Source: Rikenellaceae bacterium (GTDB lineage: Bacteria; Bacteroidota; Bacteroidia; Bacteroidales; Rikenellaceae). Taken from it: DNA of 12,825 nt. The notes below the pieces were generated by a model that saw only the letters and a program-made list of their open reading frames with translations, was not told where the DNA came from and did not search any database. The translations under genes and the position numbers were made by a program. How positions within the stretch are numbered: position 1 is the stretch's first letter; each line of letters starts with the position of its first letter. Below are positions 1-7,687 of the stretch, one piece after another. The stretch covers positions 1-12,825 of the forward strand of contig JAJBVQ010000202.1 of NCBI GenBank assembly GCA_020859745.1, read 5' to 3'.

Positions 1-438
1 GCCATCCCCCGCCAAGGCGGTGACCCCCTCCTGGATACGCGCCCCGCCCGAGTCGTTGATCCCGATCAGCGGCATACGCATATTCAGCGCGTAGTCCATG
101 ATCTTGGTGATCTTACGCGCGTGACTCAGCCCCAGCGAGCCGCCCGCCACGGTGAAGTCCTGCGCAAACACCGCCACCGGGTTGCCGCAGATGGCGCCCG
201 TGCCGATGATCACCCCGTCGCCCGGCAGCTCCTTGTTCTGCATGCCGAACTCCGTGCCGGAGTGTTCCACGAAGATGTCATATTCATAGAAAGAGTCCGC
301 ATCCAGCAGGGCGATGATACGCTCGCGCGCCGTCATCTTGCCCATCGCCTTCTGCTTTTCGATGGCCTTCATGCCGCCGCCGTTGTAGACCTTTTCCTTC
401 CTCTGCTTGAGGTCCAGGATTTTCTTATCTACTGCCAT
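1..438 (-). CDS. Acyl-CoA carboxylase beta subunit (propionyl-/methylmalonyl-CoA type), N-terminal part
   Basis: These are the first 146 codons of a carboxyltransferase subunit; the rest lies beyond the left edge. The frame is open from ATG at 438 to base 1. The protein begins MAVDKKILDLKQRKEKVYNG and continues with the family landmarks KMTARERI, FVEHSGTEFGM, LPGDGVI, FAQDFTVAGGSLG and INDSGGARIQEGV. In this biotin-dependent family the subunit moves carboxyl groups between biotin and an acyl-CoA. In Bacteroidota it commonly acts in propionyl-CoA carboxylase or methylmalonyl-CoA decarboxylase, in the succinate-propionate route. About 510 residues are usual, so roughly 28% is seen. The N-terminus alone cannot separate the carboxylase from the decarboxylase role. 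A -7 box lies 26 nt upstream, and ispE ends 45 nt upstream of the start. Family confidence is high; exact substrate is not determined. Confidence 0.93.
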   Translation of the reverse strand, partial: MAVDKKILDLKQRKEKVYNGGGMKAIEKQKAMGKMTARERIIALLDADSFYEYDIFVEHSGTEFGMQNKELPGDGVIIGTGAICGNPVAVFAQDFTVAGGSLGLSHARKITKIMDYALNMRMPLIGINDSGGARIQEGVTALAGDG

Positions 439-463
439 AGGTAGTTTAGGTTAAAGATTCAGG

Positions 464-471
464 CAAATATA
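464..471 (-). promoter_or_regulatory. Candidate Bacteroidota -7 box for the acyl-CoA carboxylase gene
   Basis: The minus strand reads TATATTTG, a full match to the Bacteroidota -7 consensus TAnnTTTG, in the 45-bp gap between ispE and the carboxylase gene. It would give a leader of roughly 20 nt before the ATG at 438. I see no good TTTG -33 element at the usual spacing, so the assignment rests on the -7 box and position alone. Confidence 0.5.
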
Positions 472-483
472 ACATTTTCCCGC

Positions 484-1326
484 TTATAGCCGCTCTGCAT
501 GTGTGAAATAATTCACAGGCCATCCCCCGGTATCCGGCCGCTCGCGGAAGAGTCCGAACAGCGTGGAGCCCGATCCCGACATGGCCGCATACGCCGCCCC
601 ACGCCGATACAACCCCGTTTTCACCTCGCCCAGCACAGGTAATTTCCTGAACAACGGCTCCTCGAAATCGTTCGCAAGCGCTCCCCGCCAACTTTCGACA
701 GGCAAACGTAAGGTATCCGCCAGCGGCACAGAAGGGACACGGGGCGTTATCGAAGAGTAGGCTTCCGCCGTCGAAACCCCTACGTCCGGTTTGACCAGCA
801 ACAGCCAGCAGCCTTTGAGATCGACGCCGGGGAACGGTTCCAGCCGCTCACCCCGCCCGGTACCCAGCATAGGGATATTATAGAGGAAGAAAACGGTATC
901 GCTCCCCAACCGCGCCGCATAGGGCGCAAGTTCTTCGGTCGCCAGACCGAGCGAGAGCACCTCGTTAAGTCCCGCCAGCACCGCCGTGGCGTCGGCTGAA
1001 CCGCCTCCCAGCCCGGCCCCGAACGGAATATGCTTATACAGGTGTATCCGCACCCCTCCCACTTCGGCAAAACGTTCCGGAAATGCCTCCCGTAACAGCC
1101 GCGCCGCCTTGACGCACAGGTTCTTGTCCGCCGGGCAGTCCACAGCCAACCCGGTCGAAGAAAAGACTATATCCTGACCGGGGACGCCGGAATCCGGCAG
1201 GATCTCCACCGCATCGCACAGCCCCGGCACGGGATAGAAGAGGGTCTCTATCTCGTGGTACCCGTCAGGCCGCCGCGCCGTAATGTGCAGGCCGAGGTTG
1301 ATCTTGCAGTTCGGGAATAGGATCAT
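484..1326 (-). CDS. ispE: 4-diphosphocytidyl-2-C-methyl-D-erythritol kinase (IspE)
   Basis: IspE is a cytosolic GHMP-family kinase. It phosphorylates the 2-hydroxyl of CDP-methylerythritol in the non-mevalonate (MEP) isoprenoid pathway. The 280-residue product has the family's usual length. It opens MILFPNCKINLGLHI, with Lys8 in the substrate-binding N-terminal strand. GHMP motif 2 is at about residues 101-111 (PFGAGLGGGSA). LGSDTVFF at 141-148 supplies the catalytic Asp143, equivalent to E. coli Asp141. The C-terminal glycine motif MSGSGST is at 249-255. The frame stays open upstream to 1437, but that extension lacks family sequence and runs through a structured spacer, so I chose the ATG at 1326. 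It lies between rmuC and the carboxylase gene, all on one strand. No clear dedicated promoter is visible; read-through from rmuC is possible. Confidence 0.96.
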   Translation of the reverse strand: MILFPNCKINLGLHITARRPDGYHEIETLFYPVPGLCDAVEILPDSGVPGQDIVFSSTGLAVDCPADKNLCVKAARLLREAFPERFAEVGGVRIHLYKHIPFGAGLGGGSADATAVLAGLNEVLSLGLATEELAPYAARLGSDTVFFLYNIPMLGTGRGERLEPFPGVDLKGCWLLLVKPDVGVSTAEAYSSITPRVPSVPLADTLRLPVESWRGALANDFEEPLFRKLPVLGEVKTGLYRRGAAYAAMSGSGSTLFGLFRERPDTGGWPVNYFTHAERL

Positions 1327-1385
1327 ATTTTCAATGGTATATTTAGGGCGCAAGAGGGTGAAGCCGCCCCCAACAAGCACATCAT

Positions 1386-1403
1386 GCGGCTCCACAGAGC
1401 CGC
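1386..1403. other. Small perfect GC-rich hairpin in the rmuC-ispE spacer
   Basis: A 7-bp perfect stem (GCGGCTC at 1386-1392, GAGCCGC at 1397-1403) encloses a 4-nt loop. It lies next to the larger palindrome at 1405-1470, on the ispE side. No T-run follows on either strand, so it does not look like a standard intrinsic terminator. It may fold in the ispE leader RNA or be part of a repeated intergenic element. Confidence 0.6.
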
Positions 1404-1404
1404 G

Positions 1405-1470
1405 CGGGCCGAAGCCTCCCCCCGCGGAGGCCCGCAACTGCGTTGCAGCCGCTCCGCAGGCTTCGGCCCG
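1405..1470. repeat. 66-bp interrupted palindrome in the rmuC-ispE spacer
   Basis: The outer arms are a perfect 13-bp inverted repeat (CGGGCCGAAGCCT at 1405-1417, AGGCTTCGGCCCG at 1458-1470). Inside them, GCGGAG at 1424-1429 pairs with CTCCGC at 1452-1457 across a bulge of six C residues (1418-1423). A small GCAAC/GTTGC hairpin at 1434-1446 sits near the centre. It occupies most of the 153-bp gap between rmuC and ispE. It resembles a REP-like intergenic palindrome or an RNA structure that limits read-through. There is no U-tract. I saw no second copy in this window. Confidence 0.6.
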
Positions 1471-1479
1471 AAGCGTTCG

Positions 1480-2820
1480 CTATCCGTTCTCCTCCTCTCC
1501 CAGTTCCGCGATCGCCGTCTCCTCCCCGTCCAGCGGCGCCAGCGCCGCCGGCATCTTTTTGGAAGCCTTCACCCCCAGCTTGCGCAAAGACTCGGCCCGC
1601 CGCACCAGATTGCCGTTCCCCTCCTTGAGCTGCCCCAGCGCCGTCCGGTAAACCTTATCCGTCCGCTCCAGCGCATCGCCCACGGCCAGGAAATTCTCGG
1701 CGAAGCCTACGAATTTGTCGTACAGCGCACCGCCCTGCCGCGCGATCTCCAGCGCATAGCGATCCTGGCTGTCCCGCCGCCAGAGGTCGTCCACGATCTT
1801 CAGGATCGCGAACAGGTTGGTCGGGCTGCTGAGGATCACCTTTTTGCGGTAAGCGTCGTCCCACAGCTTCGCGTCGCACTGCAACGCCGTTAGGAACGCC
1901 GGCTCGTTCGGCACGAACATGATCACAAAATCGGGCGACGCCTCCGTCAGCTTCTGGTAACTCTTTCCCGCCAGCTCGTCGATATGCCTGCGCACCGACG
2001 CCACATGCGCCGCCAAAGCGGACTTGCGCACTCCCTCGTCGGAATCGTCCGCCGCCGCGACGTAGTTGGCGTAAGCCGTCAGTGACACTTTCGAGTCGAT
2101 CACCATCTGCTTGTCGTCCGGCAGCACCAGCACCACGTCCGGCCGCACATGGGCACCCTCCTCGGTGCGGAAATCCTCCTGGATCCGGAAATGAATCCCT
2201 TTCTGCAAGCCGGAGCTTTCGAGCAGCGTTTCGAGGATCATCTCGCCCCAGTCGCCCTGCGTCTTGCTGTTGCCGCGCAGCGCCGAGGCGAGGTTGTTGG
2301 CCTCGCGGCTCACCTGGTTGCTCATTTCGTGCAGCCGCCGGATCTCGTTCTCCAGCACCTTGCGCTCCTGCGCCTCCTGTTCGATCCGCTGGCGGAACCG
2401 TTCGATATTCTCCCCCAGCGGTTTCAGGAGGTCGCCGATATTCTTGCGGTTGGTGTCGGTAAAGCGTTGGCTTTTCTCCTCGAAGATGCTGTTGGCCAGG
2501 TTCTGGAAATAATCGGTGAACTGCTTTTCCAGTTTCCCCCGCTCGGTCGTCTGCGACTCGAACCGCTCCGACCAGATGCGTATCTCGGCCCGCGCTTCGG
2601 CCAGCCGCCTCTCCGCATCGGCCTGCGCCACGGCCAGCTCGCGGTCTGCCGCGGCCTGCCGTTCGACCAGCTGCCGCCGCACCTGTTCCGCCTCTCTTCG
2701 CAAAGCATCGTTCTCCGCCGCCAGCCCCTGCGCCGCCGCCCGTTCCGCCCGGAGCCATAGCAGCAAGGCGACCGCCACAGCCGCCAGCGCGACGGCCAGT
2801 ACCATGAATAGAATCTGCAT
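1480..2820 (-). CDS. rmuC: DNA recombination protein RmuC homologue
   Basis: The product is a 446-residue RmuC-family protein. E. coli RmuC limits recombination at inverted and short repeats and has a predicted PD-(D/E)XK-like nuclease core. An N-terminal transmembrane helix covers about residues 3-23. A long Ala/Glu/Arg-rich coiled coil runs to about 180. The RmuC core follows, with KTQGDWGEMILETLLESSGL from 186, RPDVVLVLPDDKQMVIDSKV at 226-245, then PDFVIMFVPNEPAF and VILSSPTNLFAILK. The coding frame extends to 2898, but MQILFMVLAV at 2820 begins right at the membrane helix and lies downstream of a candidate -7 box (2842-2849), so this start is preferred. The gene follows the terminator of the lipoprotein operon and is probably a separate transcription unit. 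The biochemical role in Bacteroidota is inferred from the family. Confidence 0.94.
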   Translation of the reverse strand: MQILFMVLAVALAAVAVALLLWLRAERAAAQGLAAENDALRREAEQVRRQLVERQAAADRELAVAQADAERRLAEARAEIRIWSERFESQTTERGKLEKQFTDYFQNLANSIFEEKSQRFTDTNRKNIGDLLKPLGENIERFRQRIEQEAQERKVLENEIRRLHEMSNQVSREANNLASALRGNSKTQGDWGEMILETLLESSGLQKGIHFRIQEDFRTEEGAHVRPDVVLVLPDDKQMVIDSKVSLTAYANYVAAADDSDEGVRKSALAAHVASVRRHIDELAGKSYQKLTEASPDFVIMFVPNEPAFLTALQCDAKLWDDAYRKKVILSSPTNLFAILKIVDDLWRRDSQDRYALEIARQGGALYDKFVGFAENFLAVGDALERTDKVYRTALGQLKEGNGNLVRRAESLRKLGVKASKKMPAALAPLDGEETAIAELGEEENG

Positions 2821-2841
2821 AGTTCGTTTTCTCCCGTTACG

Positions 2842-2849
2842 CAAATTTA
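2842..2849 (-). promoter_or_regulatory. Candidate Bacteroidota -7 box for rmuC
   Basis: The minus strand reads TAAATTTG, a full TAnnTTTG match, 21 nt before the chosen rmuC ATG and just after the terminator at 2882-2917. A TTTG occurs upstream but only 5 nt away, which is too close to be the -33 element. Moderate confidence from position and consensus. Confidence 0.5.
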
Positions 2850-2881
2850 AGAAACAAACCGGAGCACCGGCCATCCGGCGT

Positions 2882-2917
2882 AAAAAAAGAGACGGCACCT
2901 GCGTGGCAGGTACCGTC
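2882..2917 (-). terminator. Intrinsic terminator of the four-gene lipoprotein operon
   Basis: GACGGCACCTGC (2891-2902) faces GCAGGTACCGTC (2906-2917) across a 3-nt loop, giving a 12-bp stem. The only imperfect pair, 2896/2912, is a G-U wobble in minus-strand RNA and a C/A mismatch in plus-strand RNA. On the minus strand the stem is followed, after two bases, by seven T residues (A-run at 2882-2888). Both facts point to termination of minus-strand transcripts. It lies about 160 nt beyond the stop of the last lipoprotein gene and upstream of rmuC's -7 box. Confidence 0.9.
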
Positions 2918-2943
2918 CCCTTTCAGAGAGAGTTTCGGATGCC

Positions 2944-2960
2944 GGGGCCCTTCTGGCCCC
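2944..2960. other. GC hairpin in the 3' untranslated part of the lipoprotein operon
   Basis: GGGGCC (2944-2949) and GGCCCC (2955-2960) form a 6-bp stem with a 5-nt loop. It sits between the operon's last stop codon (3077) and the main terminator. There is no U-tract on either strand. It may only stabilise the transcript's 3' end. The rest of 2961-3076 shows nothing else I can name. Confidence 0.4.
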
Positions 2961-3076
2961 TCCGGGTGCGTAAGGCGGGAAAAACAAGCACAGGCGAAAA
3001 ATCCCCGCTGCATCCCGGCAGGCCCCCCGGCACCGCCTCTCTTCTCTTTATCGAAACACAAATTCTCTTTTCCGGC

Positions 3077-5293
3077 CTACTCCTGTATGCACCGAACCTG
3101 GAAGCCGCGGGCGCGACGGTGACCGTCGCTTCTGGGGTTCACTCCGTTACAGTCGAAAGCCATGAGATAAATATTATCGCCATGAACCGTCGAAGTTGAA
3201 CTGAATCCGCTGAAACCGACGTTATACAACGCAGCTCCGCTCCAGTGGCGCAGACCCGCAGCGGGATAAAACGCATTGACCGATCCTGCCGCATAGAGTC
3301 CCCCCGCCAGTTCCACATTCATTTCGACCCAAGAAGGATCCAAGTTGAAAGACGTCAAAACGGAAAAATCATCCCACGTTCCGATCGGCGCAATACGCCA
3401 CCCTTTCGGACAAGGATCATATGCGCTTTTCGGGGCACCATCCCCCCATAACCCGTCATCCGGAACTGAATTCCAATCATAGGGTTCTGTTTCGTTATAA
3501 TAGAATACCTTCGGATTTTTGACAGCCGTCGCTATCGTCACGGGGCCAAGAACCTTTTCCGTAAACCCAACCGGTTCTCCCTGTGAATTATAGGTCGGTT
3601 GCGACGCGACCGAACCCTGTACGACATCACCTTCCGGCGCTTTCGGGAACGGGTCTTTGCGGCCCCACTGGTAAAACAACCCGTAAGTAGGGTAATTTTC
3701 GGCATTGGTCGTTACCAGTTTATAAAGCGCAGCGGTCGCCCCCAGATTCCTGTCCATAATGACCCGACTCAAACCGTTCTCTTTTTGGAACTCCGTCCCG
3801 TAGGTATGCACCTGTCCGCCAGTCACCGGGTAAGCCGTGTTCGCCGCACGGGTCGCTATCCCCGCTTCGTCCGGCCGATATTTCGTCACCCAGATATGCC
3901 AGCTCCACAAAACCGTTCCCTGCGCTTTGTTCCCATCCGGATAGAGCGCCACCACGGCATTTCCTTCCGTAACCTTGGTGGATTTTACGGTCAGCAGACC
4001 GTTCACTTTGTCCAGTGCAATGTCCGAGGTGCCGATGACATTCCCGTCCTGCCACAGCACATCGGCGGTCAGCGTAGACGACGCGCCCAGCATCGCATTT
4101 AACGCCTGTTCGGTGGTAAAGCCGTTGTTGAGGCACTTGCGGATGTCGAACGTCACGCTGTCCGAACCGTTCGGGCTAACCATCCCGCAGTTGCTCATAT
4201 CGAAAGATTCAACGGTGATCCGGTTATCTCCCGCGTTCACGCCCTGCACGTCGAGCGTGACGGTATAGATATGGTTCCGCTTCACGTTGAAATCCGCAAA
4301 ACTCGTCCCGGCGCTCCCCAGGTCGCCCAACAGGATCCGGTAAACGGCTTTCCGGCACTGGCCGCCGGCATTCAGGATGCCGCTGACCTCCACATACGCC
4401 GGGCGGCCGTCGCTCTTGTCGGGAGTGCGGTCGCCCACCGCCGGGACGGGAGCCGATGCCCGGCTCAGGTTTTCCGGCATATACCACACGATCTTTTTAT
4501 AATCGCCGTCCGGAGCAGCTTTGGCAAGATCCTCCGCCGGATAGTCGATATGGCTGTCCGCCGTCACCGCCGGGAAGTTGACGTTCCCCGCCGCGGCCTC
4601 CGCGAACCGGAAGCCCGCCGGTACGTTTTTCAACTGAACGCCGGAAACGGTGAAACCCGGAAGGCTCGTTTTGTATTTGAATACCACTTTGGCCGCCAGC
4701 CGCTCCAGCCGCACGCCGGTGACCGGCGTGCCGGAGGCCACCTCGCCCGTGTAGCTGCCCATCATCACCACACCCGCAGCCGCAGCGGGCCGGTATTCGT
4801 CCCCGATACCCAGCACAGTCTCCCGGAGCCTGTCCAGCGTGCTGACGTCGTTATCGACTGTGAACAGGCTGCCGTTGTGGGTATTGGCCACGAAACAGAC
4901 GGTGTGCGCCGCCCCGCCCGACGAGGTGAGCCGCAGGCTCAGCCCGTCGTAGGTGTAGTCCAGCCCGCTGCCGCCCACGGCAGGCGTTCCGGCAGGAATG
5001 TCGGCCGTGTAATACGGCGTCCCCACCAACTTTCCGGCCGCGTCATACTGCACGGCCCACAGGTCGTGGACCTGTCCGTCGATACCGCCATCCGTCAGGT
5101 CGAGGGAGGCTTTGGAGTCCGGCGCATTGCTGTACGCCGTGATCGGCGCAGGAACTGCGACCGACGAAAACGCCGCTGTCACCGGGGTCTTGTTGGGTTC
5201 GCCCGGCTGGCGCGGCCCTTCCAGCCCCGACCGGGAGCACGATACGGCTGTCATTCCGAGAGCCAGCACCGTATATAGAATCGTTTTTTTCAT
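3077..5293 (-). CDS. Fimbrillin-like/FISUMP lipoprotein, operon position 4
   Basis: A probable surface lipoprotein of 738 residues. The signal peptide starts MKKTILYTVLALG, with the lipidated Cys at 19 (AVSC). Residues about 25-360 form a fimbrillin-like N-terminal half (HDLWAVQYD, VCFVANTHNG, RLAAKVVFKYK). After the MSNCGM boundary near 366 comes a middle segment with LWSWHIWVTKY. From about 492 there is a FISUMP domain: GGQVHTYG, VIMDRNLGAT, YQWGRKDPFP, YDPCPKGWR and a terminal VRCIQE. Cys in DPCPKGW and in VRC probably form a disulfide. An alternative ATG at 5299 adds two residues. I prefer 5293 because AAGGG lies 6 nt upstream. The gap to the preceding gene's stop is 9 nt. The tail lacks the Trp of the WSS motif kept by its paralogues (SGFSST here). 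The last ~50 codons are rich in NNC/NNT. Role as pilus tip or adhesin is inferred. Confidence 0.88.
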   Translation of the reverse strand: MKKTILYTVLALGMTAVSCSRSGLEGPRQPGEPNKTPVTAAFSSVAVPAPITAYSNAPDSKASLDLTDGGIDGQVHDLWAVQYDAAGKLVGTPYYTADIPAGTPAVGGSGLDYTYDGLSLRLTSSGGAAHTVCFVANTHNGSLFTVDNDVSTLDRLRETVLGIGDEYRPAAAAGVVMMGSYTGEVASGTPVTGVRLERLAAKVVFKYKTSLPGFTVSGVQLKNVPAGFRFAEAAAGNVNFPAVTADSHIDYPAEDLAKAAPDGDYKKIVWYMPENLSRASAPVPAVGDRTPDKSDGRPAYVEVSGILNAGGQCRKAVYRILLGDLGSAGTSFADFNVKRNHIYTVTLDVQGVNAGDNRITVESFDMSNCGMVSPNGSDSVTFDIRKCLNNGFTTEQALNAMLGASSTLTADVLWQDGNVIGTSDIALDKVNGLLTVKSTKVTEGNAVVALYPDGNKAQGTVLWSWHIWVTKYRPDEAGIATRAANTAYPVTGGQVHTYGTEFQKENGLSRVIMDRNLGATAALYKLVTTNAENYPTYGLFYQWGRKDPFPKAPEGDVVQGSVASQPTYNSQGEPVGFTEKVLGPVTIATAVKNPKVFYYNETEPYDWNSVPDDGLWGDGAPKSAYDPCPKGWRIAPIGTWDDFSVLTSFNLDPSWVEMNVELAGGLYAAGSVNAFYPAAGLRHWSGAALYNVGFSGFSSTSTVHGDNIYLMAFDCNGVNPRSDGHRRARGFQVRCIQE

Positions 5294-5302
5294 AATCATC
5301 CC

Positions 5303-7678
5303 TTATTCCTGAATACAACGCACGCCAAGGCCATTGGCGCAGCGGCCTTCCCCGTCCGGACTTTTGATAATCAGCGCCGTGGGAGCGTAACCCATGAATA
5401 TACCGCAGCCATTTTCAAAGGTCGACGACCAGCTGAATCCCTCCTTGCCCACGAACCTCGACTTGCCTCCGACATTCGGCCGGCCGAAGTCGCGGTAGCC
5501 GGAGGTAGGATACCAGGCCATCGGGGATCCGCCCGCGGGGATGTACAAACGTCCGTTGGTCTGGTAGAACTCCGCCGCTTCGGATTGCACGCCCTGTTCC
5601 CAGTACAGGAAGTTACCGTCCGTAGCACTTGTGCGCGTAAAGTCGTTCCAGGTGCCGTCCGGCGGCACACGCCAACCCTTCGGACACGGGTCGAAGGCGC
5701 TCTTCTGCCCCCCGTCGCCCCACAATGCGCCATTCTGTTTCGCGGTCTCGGGAGTATACCAGTCTCCCTTTGACGTCAGATCACTGTTGTAGATGAATAC
5801 CAGCGGATTCTTCACGGCATAGCCCAAGGTATTGGCACTCGAACCGATAATGCTGGTAATGTTTATCCTTCGGATGCCATTCCCCGCGGCATCCACCACT
5901 TCGTCGTCCAGTTTATCGCCCGTAGGCCCGTAGATCGAATAAGGGATGGCAGTCTCGGCATCCGGCCTGACCGACGTTCCTTCCGTCCCGCCCGTGAACG
6001 GGTCTTTGCGCCCCCACTGGTAAAGCAGCCCGTACGCCTGTGCCGAAGCGGCATCCCCCGCCACCGGAGCTTTGTAGTACGCTTTGGTCGCCCCCAGGTT
6101 CCTGTCCATAATCACCTTGCCGGAGTTCTTGGACATATAGGTCGCCCCGTAAGTATGCACCTGTCCGCCCGTCACATCCGCCCTGGAGTTCGCGCCCAGG
6201 CCGTAAGACCGGCTTCCCTCCGGGCGGTAGCCGCTGACCCAGATATGCCAGCTCCAGAGGATCTCTCCGCCGCCGGTGGCGTTGTTATACAGCGCCACCA
6301 CGGCATTCCCGACCGCCGTCCCGGTCGATTTCACCTTCAGCAGGCCGTTCACTTTATCCAACCCGACACTCAACTGCGTGGCGAGGCTGGCATTGTCCGT
6401 CCAAAGGATCTCGGCGCGCAAGGCCGCGCCGTTTCCCAGCGCGGGCATCGTGGTCTGCCATCCGTTGGTCAGCTTCCGGATGTCGAAGGTCACGCTGTCA
6501 CGCGCCACGCCGGCCGTTGCGGCGGGAAGTAGCATCGCCGAATTGTTCATATCGAAACTTTCGACTGTCACCCGGTTGTCATCGACATTCCGTCCCTCCA
6601 GGGTCACGGTCGCCGTATAGACATAGTTCCGCCGGACGTTATAGTCGTTCACGTTATTCTGCACGTCGCCCAGCAGGAGCCGGTAGGTCAGCCGCTCGCA
6701 CTTGACGGGGCTTTTGAAATCGCCCCAAATCTCGATATAGGTGGCCATACCGTCGGTCTTTTCCGGCGTGCGGTCCCGCTCCGCGCTGACCGCTGTCATG
6801 GCCTTGCGCAGGTTTTCCGGGACATACCAGGTAAGCGTCTTGTACCCCCCCTGTTCGACCGCCTTGGAGAAGTCCTCCGCCGGATAGTCGAAATGGCTTT
6901 CGCTGCCGTAGGTAGTGACTTTAGCCGGAAAATCGACCCCGCTCTTTTCCGTGGCGTACCAAATCGCCGTAGGCACGTTCCGCAAACGCACGCCGGCCAG
7001 GGTGAAGCCCGCAAAGTCGGGTGACACGCGGCAGCGGAGCACGACCTTGGCCACCAGCCTGCGGAGCGTGGCCCCGGTGAGGGGCGTTCCCGAAGCGATG
7101 GAGGGATAATCCTGCACGGCCAGCATCGGCAGCCCGCCTGCCGCCGTAGGTTTGTACTCCTCGGTCAGCTGCCGGCACACCCGCTCCAAATCGGCGACGG
7201 TGCCGCAATTACCGGTATGGAAGACGCTCGGCGAATGGGTATTGGCCACGAAATAGACCTTTTGCGGAGTAGCTGCCGAGGTCAGGCGGGCTTCGAAGCT
7301 CACCGCCGTGCCGTTCTGGCCGATCTGCCCGGCGGGGGCATAGTAGGGTTCTCCCACCAAAGCGCCGCTGGCCTTGTCGAACTGGATCACCCACAGGTCA
7401 TGGACTTTCTGCTCCCCATCCGAGGTCAGCGCGGTCGCGGACTTGGTAGCGGCATCGCCATACTCAATGGTCATAGCGTCCTGCCGGGAAGCTCCGCTCG
7501 CCGTTTTGGAGGCCAGCGTGGTGGCCGTGAAAGGCACATCCAGCGGCGCAGCGGTCAGGCTGACCTGCACGGGCGTGTCGTTGCGGACAGGCCCCGGGGA
7601 GGGCTGCAAGTCCGATTTGCTGCACGATACGGCCATCATCCCGATAGCCAGTACCGTTGATATAAGGAATGATTTCAT
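5303..7678 (-). CDS. Fimbrillin-like/FISUMP lipoprotein, operon position 3
   Basis: A 791-residue probable surface lipoprotein. The signal peptide MKSFLISTVLAIGMMAVSC places the lipidated Cys at 19, followed by SKSDLQ. The N-terminal half resembles the products on either side (HDLWVIQFD, VYFVANTHS, RLVAKVVLRCR, YPAEDFSKAV). The boundary motif near 377 has become MNNSAM where paralogues have MSNCGM. The middle segment holds LWSWHIWVSGY. The FISUMP domain runs from about 504: GGQVHTYG, VIMDRNLGAT, YQWGRKDPF, FDPCPKGWR, FSWSS and VRCIQE. The segment DIRKLTNGWQTTMPALG is almost the same as in the neighbour at 7688-10033, down to a 20-nt exact DNA match. This suggests recombination or recent duplication. 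The start is 9 nt after the upstream stop, so expression is operonic. Adhesin or pilus-tip role is inferred; the ligand cannot be predicted. Confidence 0.88.
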   Translation of the reverse strand: MKSFLISTVLAIGMMAVSCSKSDLQPSPGPVRNDTPVQVSLTAAPLDVPFTATTLASKTASGASRQDAMTIEYGDAATKSATALTSDGEQKVHDLWVIQFDKASGALVGEPYYAPAGQIGQNGTAVSFEARLTSAATPQKVYFVANTHSPSVFHTGNCGTVADLERVCRQLTEEYKPTAAGGLPMLAVQDYPSIASGTPLTGATLRRLVAKVVLRCRVSPDFAGFTLAGVRLRNVPTAIWYATEKSGVDFPAKVTTYGSESHFDYPAEDFSKAVEQGGYKTLTWYVPENLRKAMTAVSAERDRTPEKTDGMATYIEIWGDFKSPVKCERLTYRLLLGDVQNNVNDYNVRRNYVYTATVTLEGRNVDDNRVTVESFDMNNSAMLLPAATAGVARDSVTFDIRKLTNGWQTTMPALGNGAALRAEILWTDNASLATQLSVGLDKVNGLLKVKSTGTAVGNAVVALYNNATGGGEILWSWHIWVSGYRPEGSRSYGLGANSRADVTGGQVHTYGATYMSKNSGKVIMDRNLGATKAYYKAPVAGDAASAQAYGLLYQWGRKDPFTGGTEGTSVRPDAETAIPYSIYGPTGDKLDDEVVDAAGNGIRRINITSIIGSSANTLGYAVKNPLVFIYNSDLTSKGDWYTPETAKQNGALWGDGGQKSAFDPCPKGWRVPPDGTWNDFTRTSATDGNFLYWEQGVQSEAAEFYQTNGRLYIPAGGSPMAWYPTSGYRDFGRPNVGGKSRFVGKEGFSWSSTFENGCGIFMGYAPTALIIKSPDGEGRCANGLGVRCIQE

Positions 7679-7687
7679 AATCTTCTG

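Noticed and set aside
1327..1437. Longer start for ispE at 1437
   Set aside because: The extra residues come from the palindromic spacer and are unlike any IspE N-terminus; MILFPNCKINLGL at 1326 is the expected beginning.
2837..3061. 74-codon minus-strand frame between rmuC and the lipoprotein operon
   Set aside because: It runs through the intrinsic terminator at 2882-2917 and the rmuC -7 box, and its product has no recognisable features.
4271..5278. 335-codon open frame on the plus strand
   Set aside because: It is antisense to the lipoprotein gene at 3077-5293, low-complexity in composition, with no family motif.
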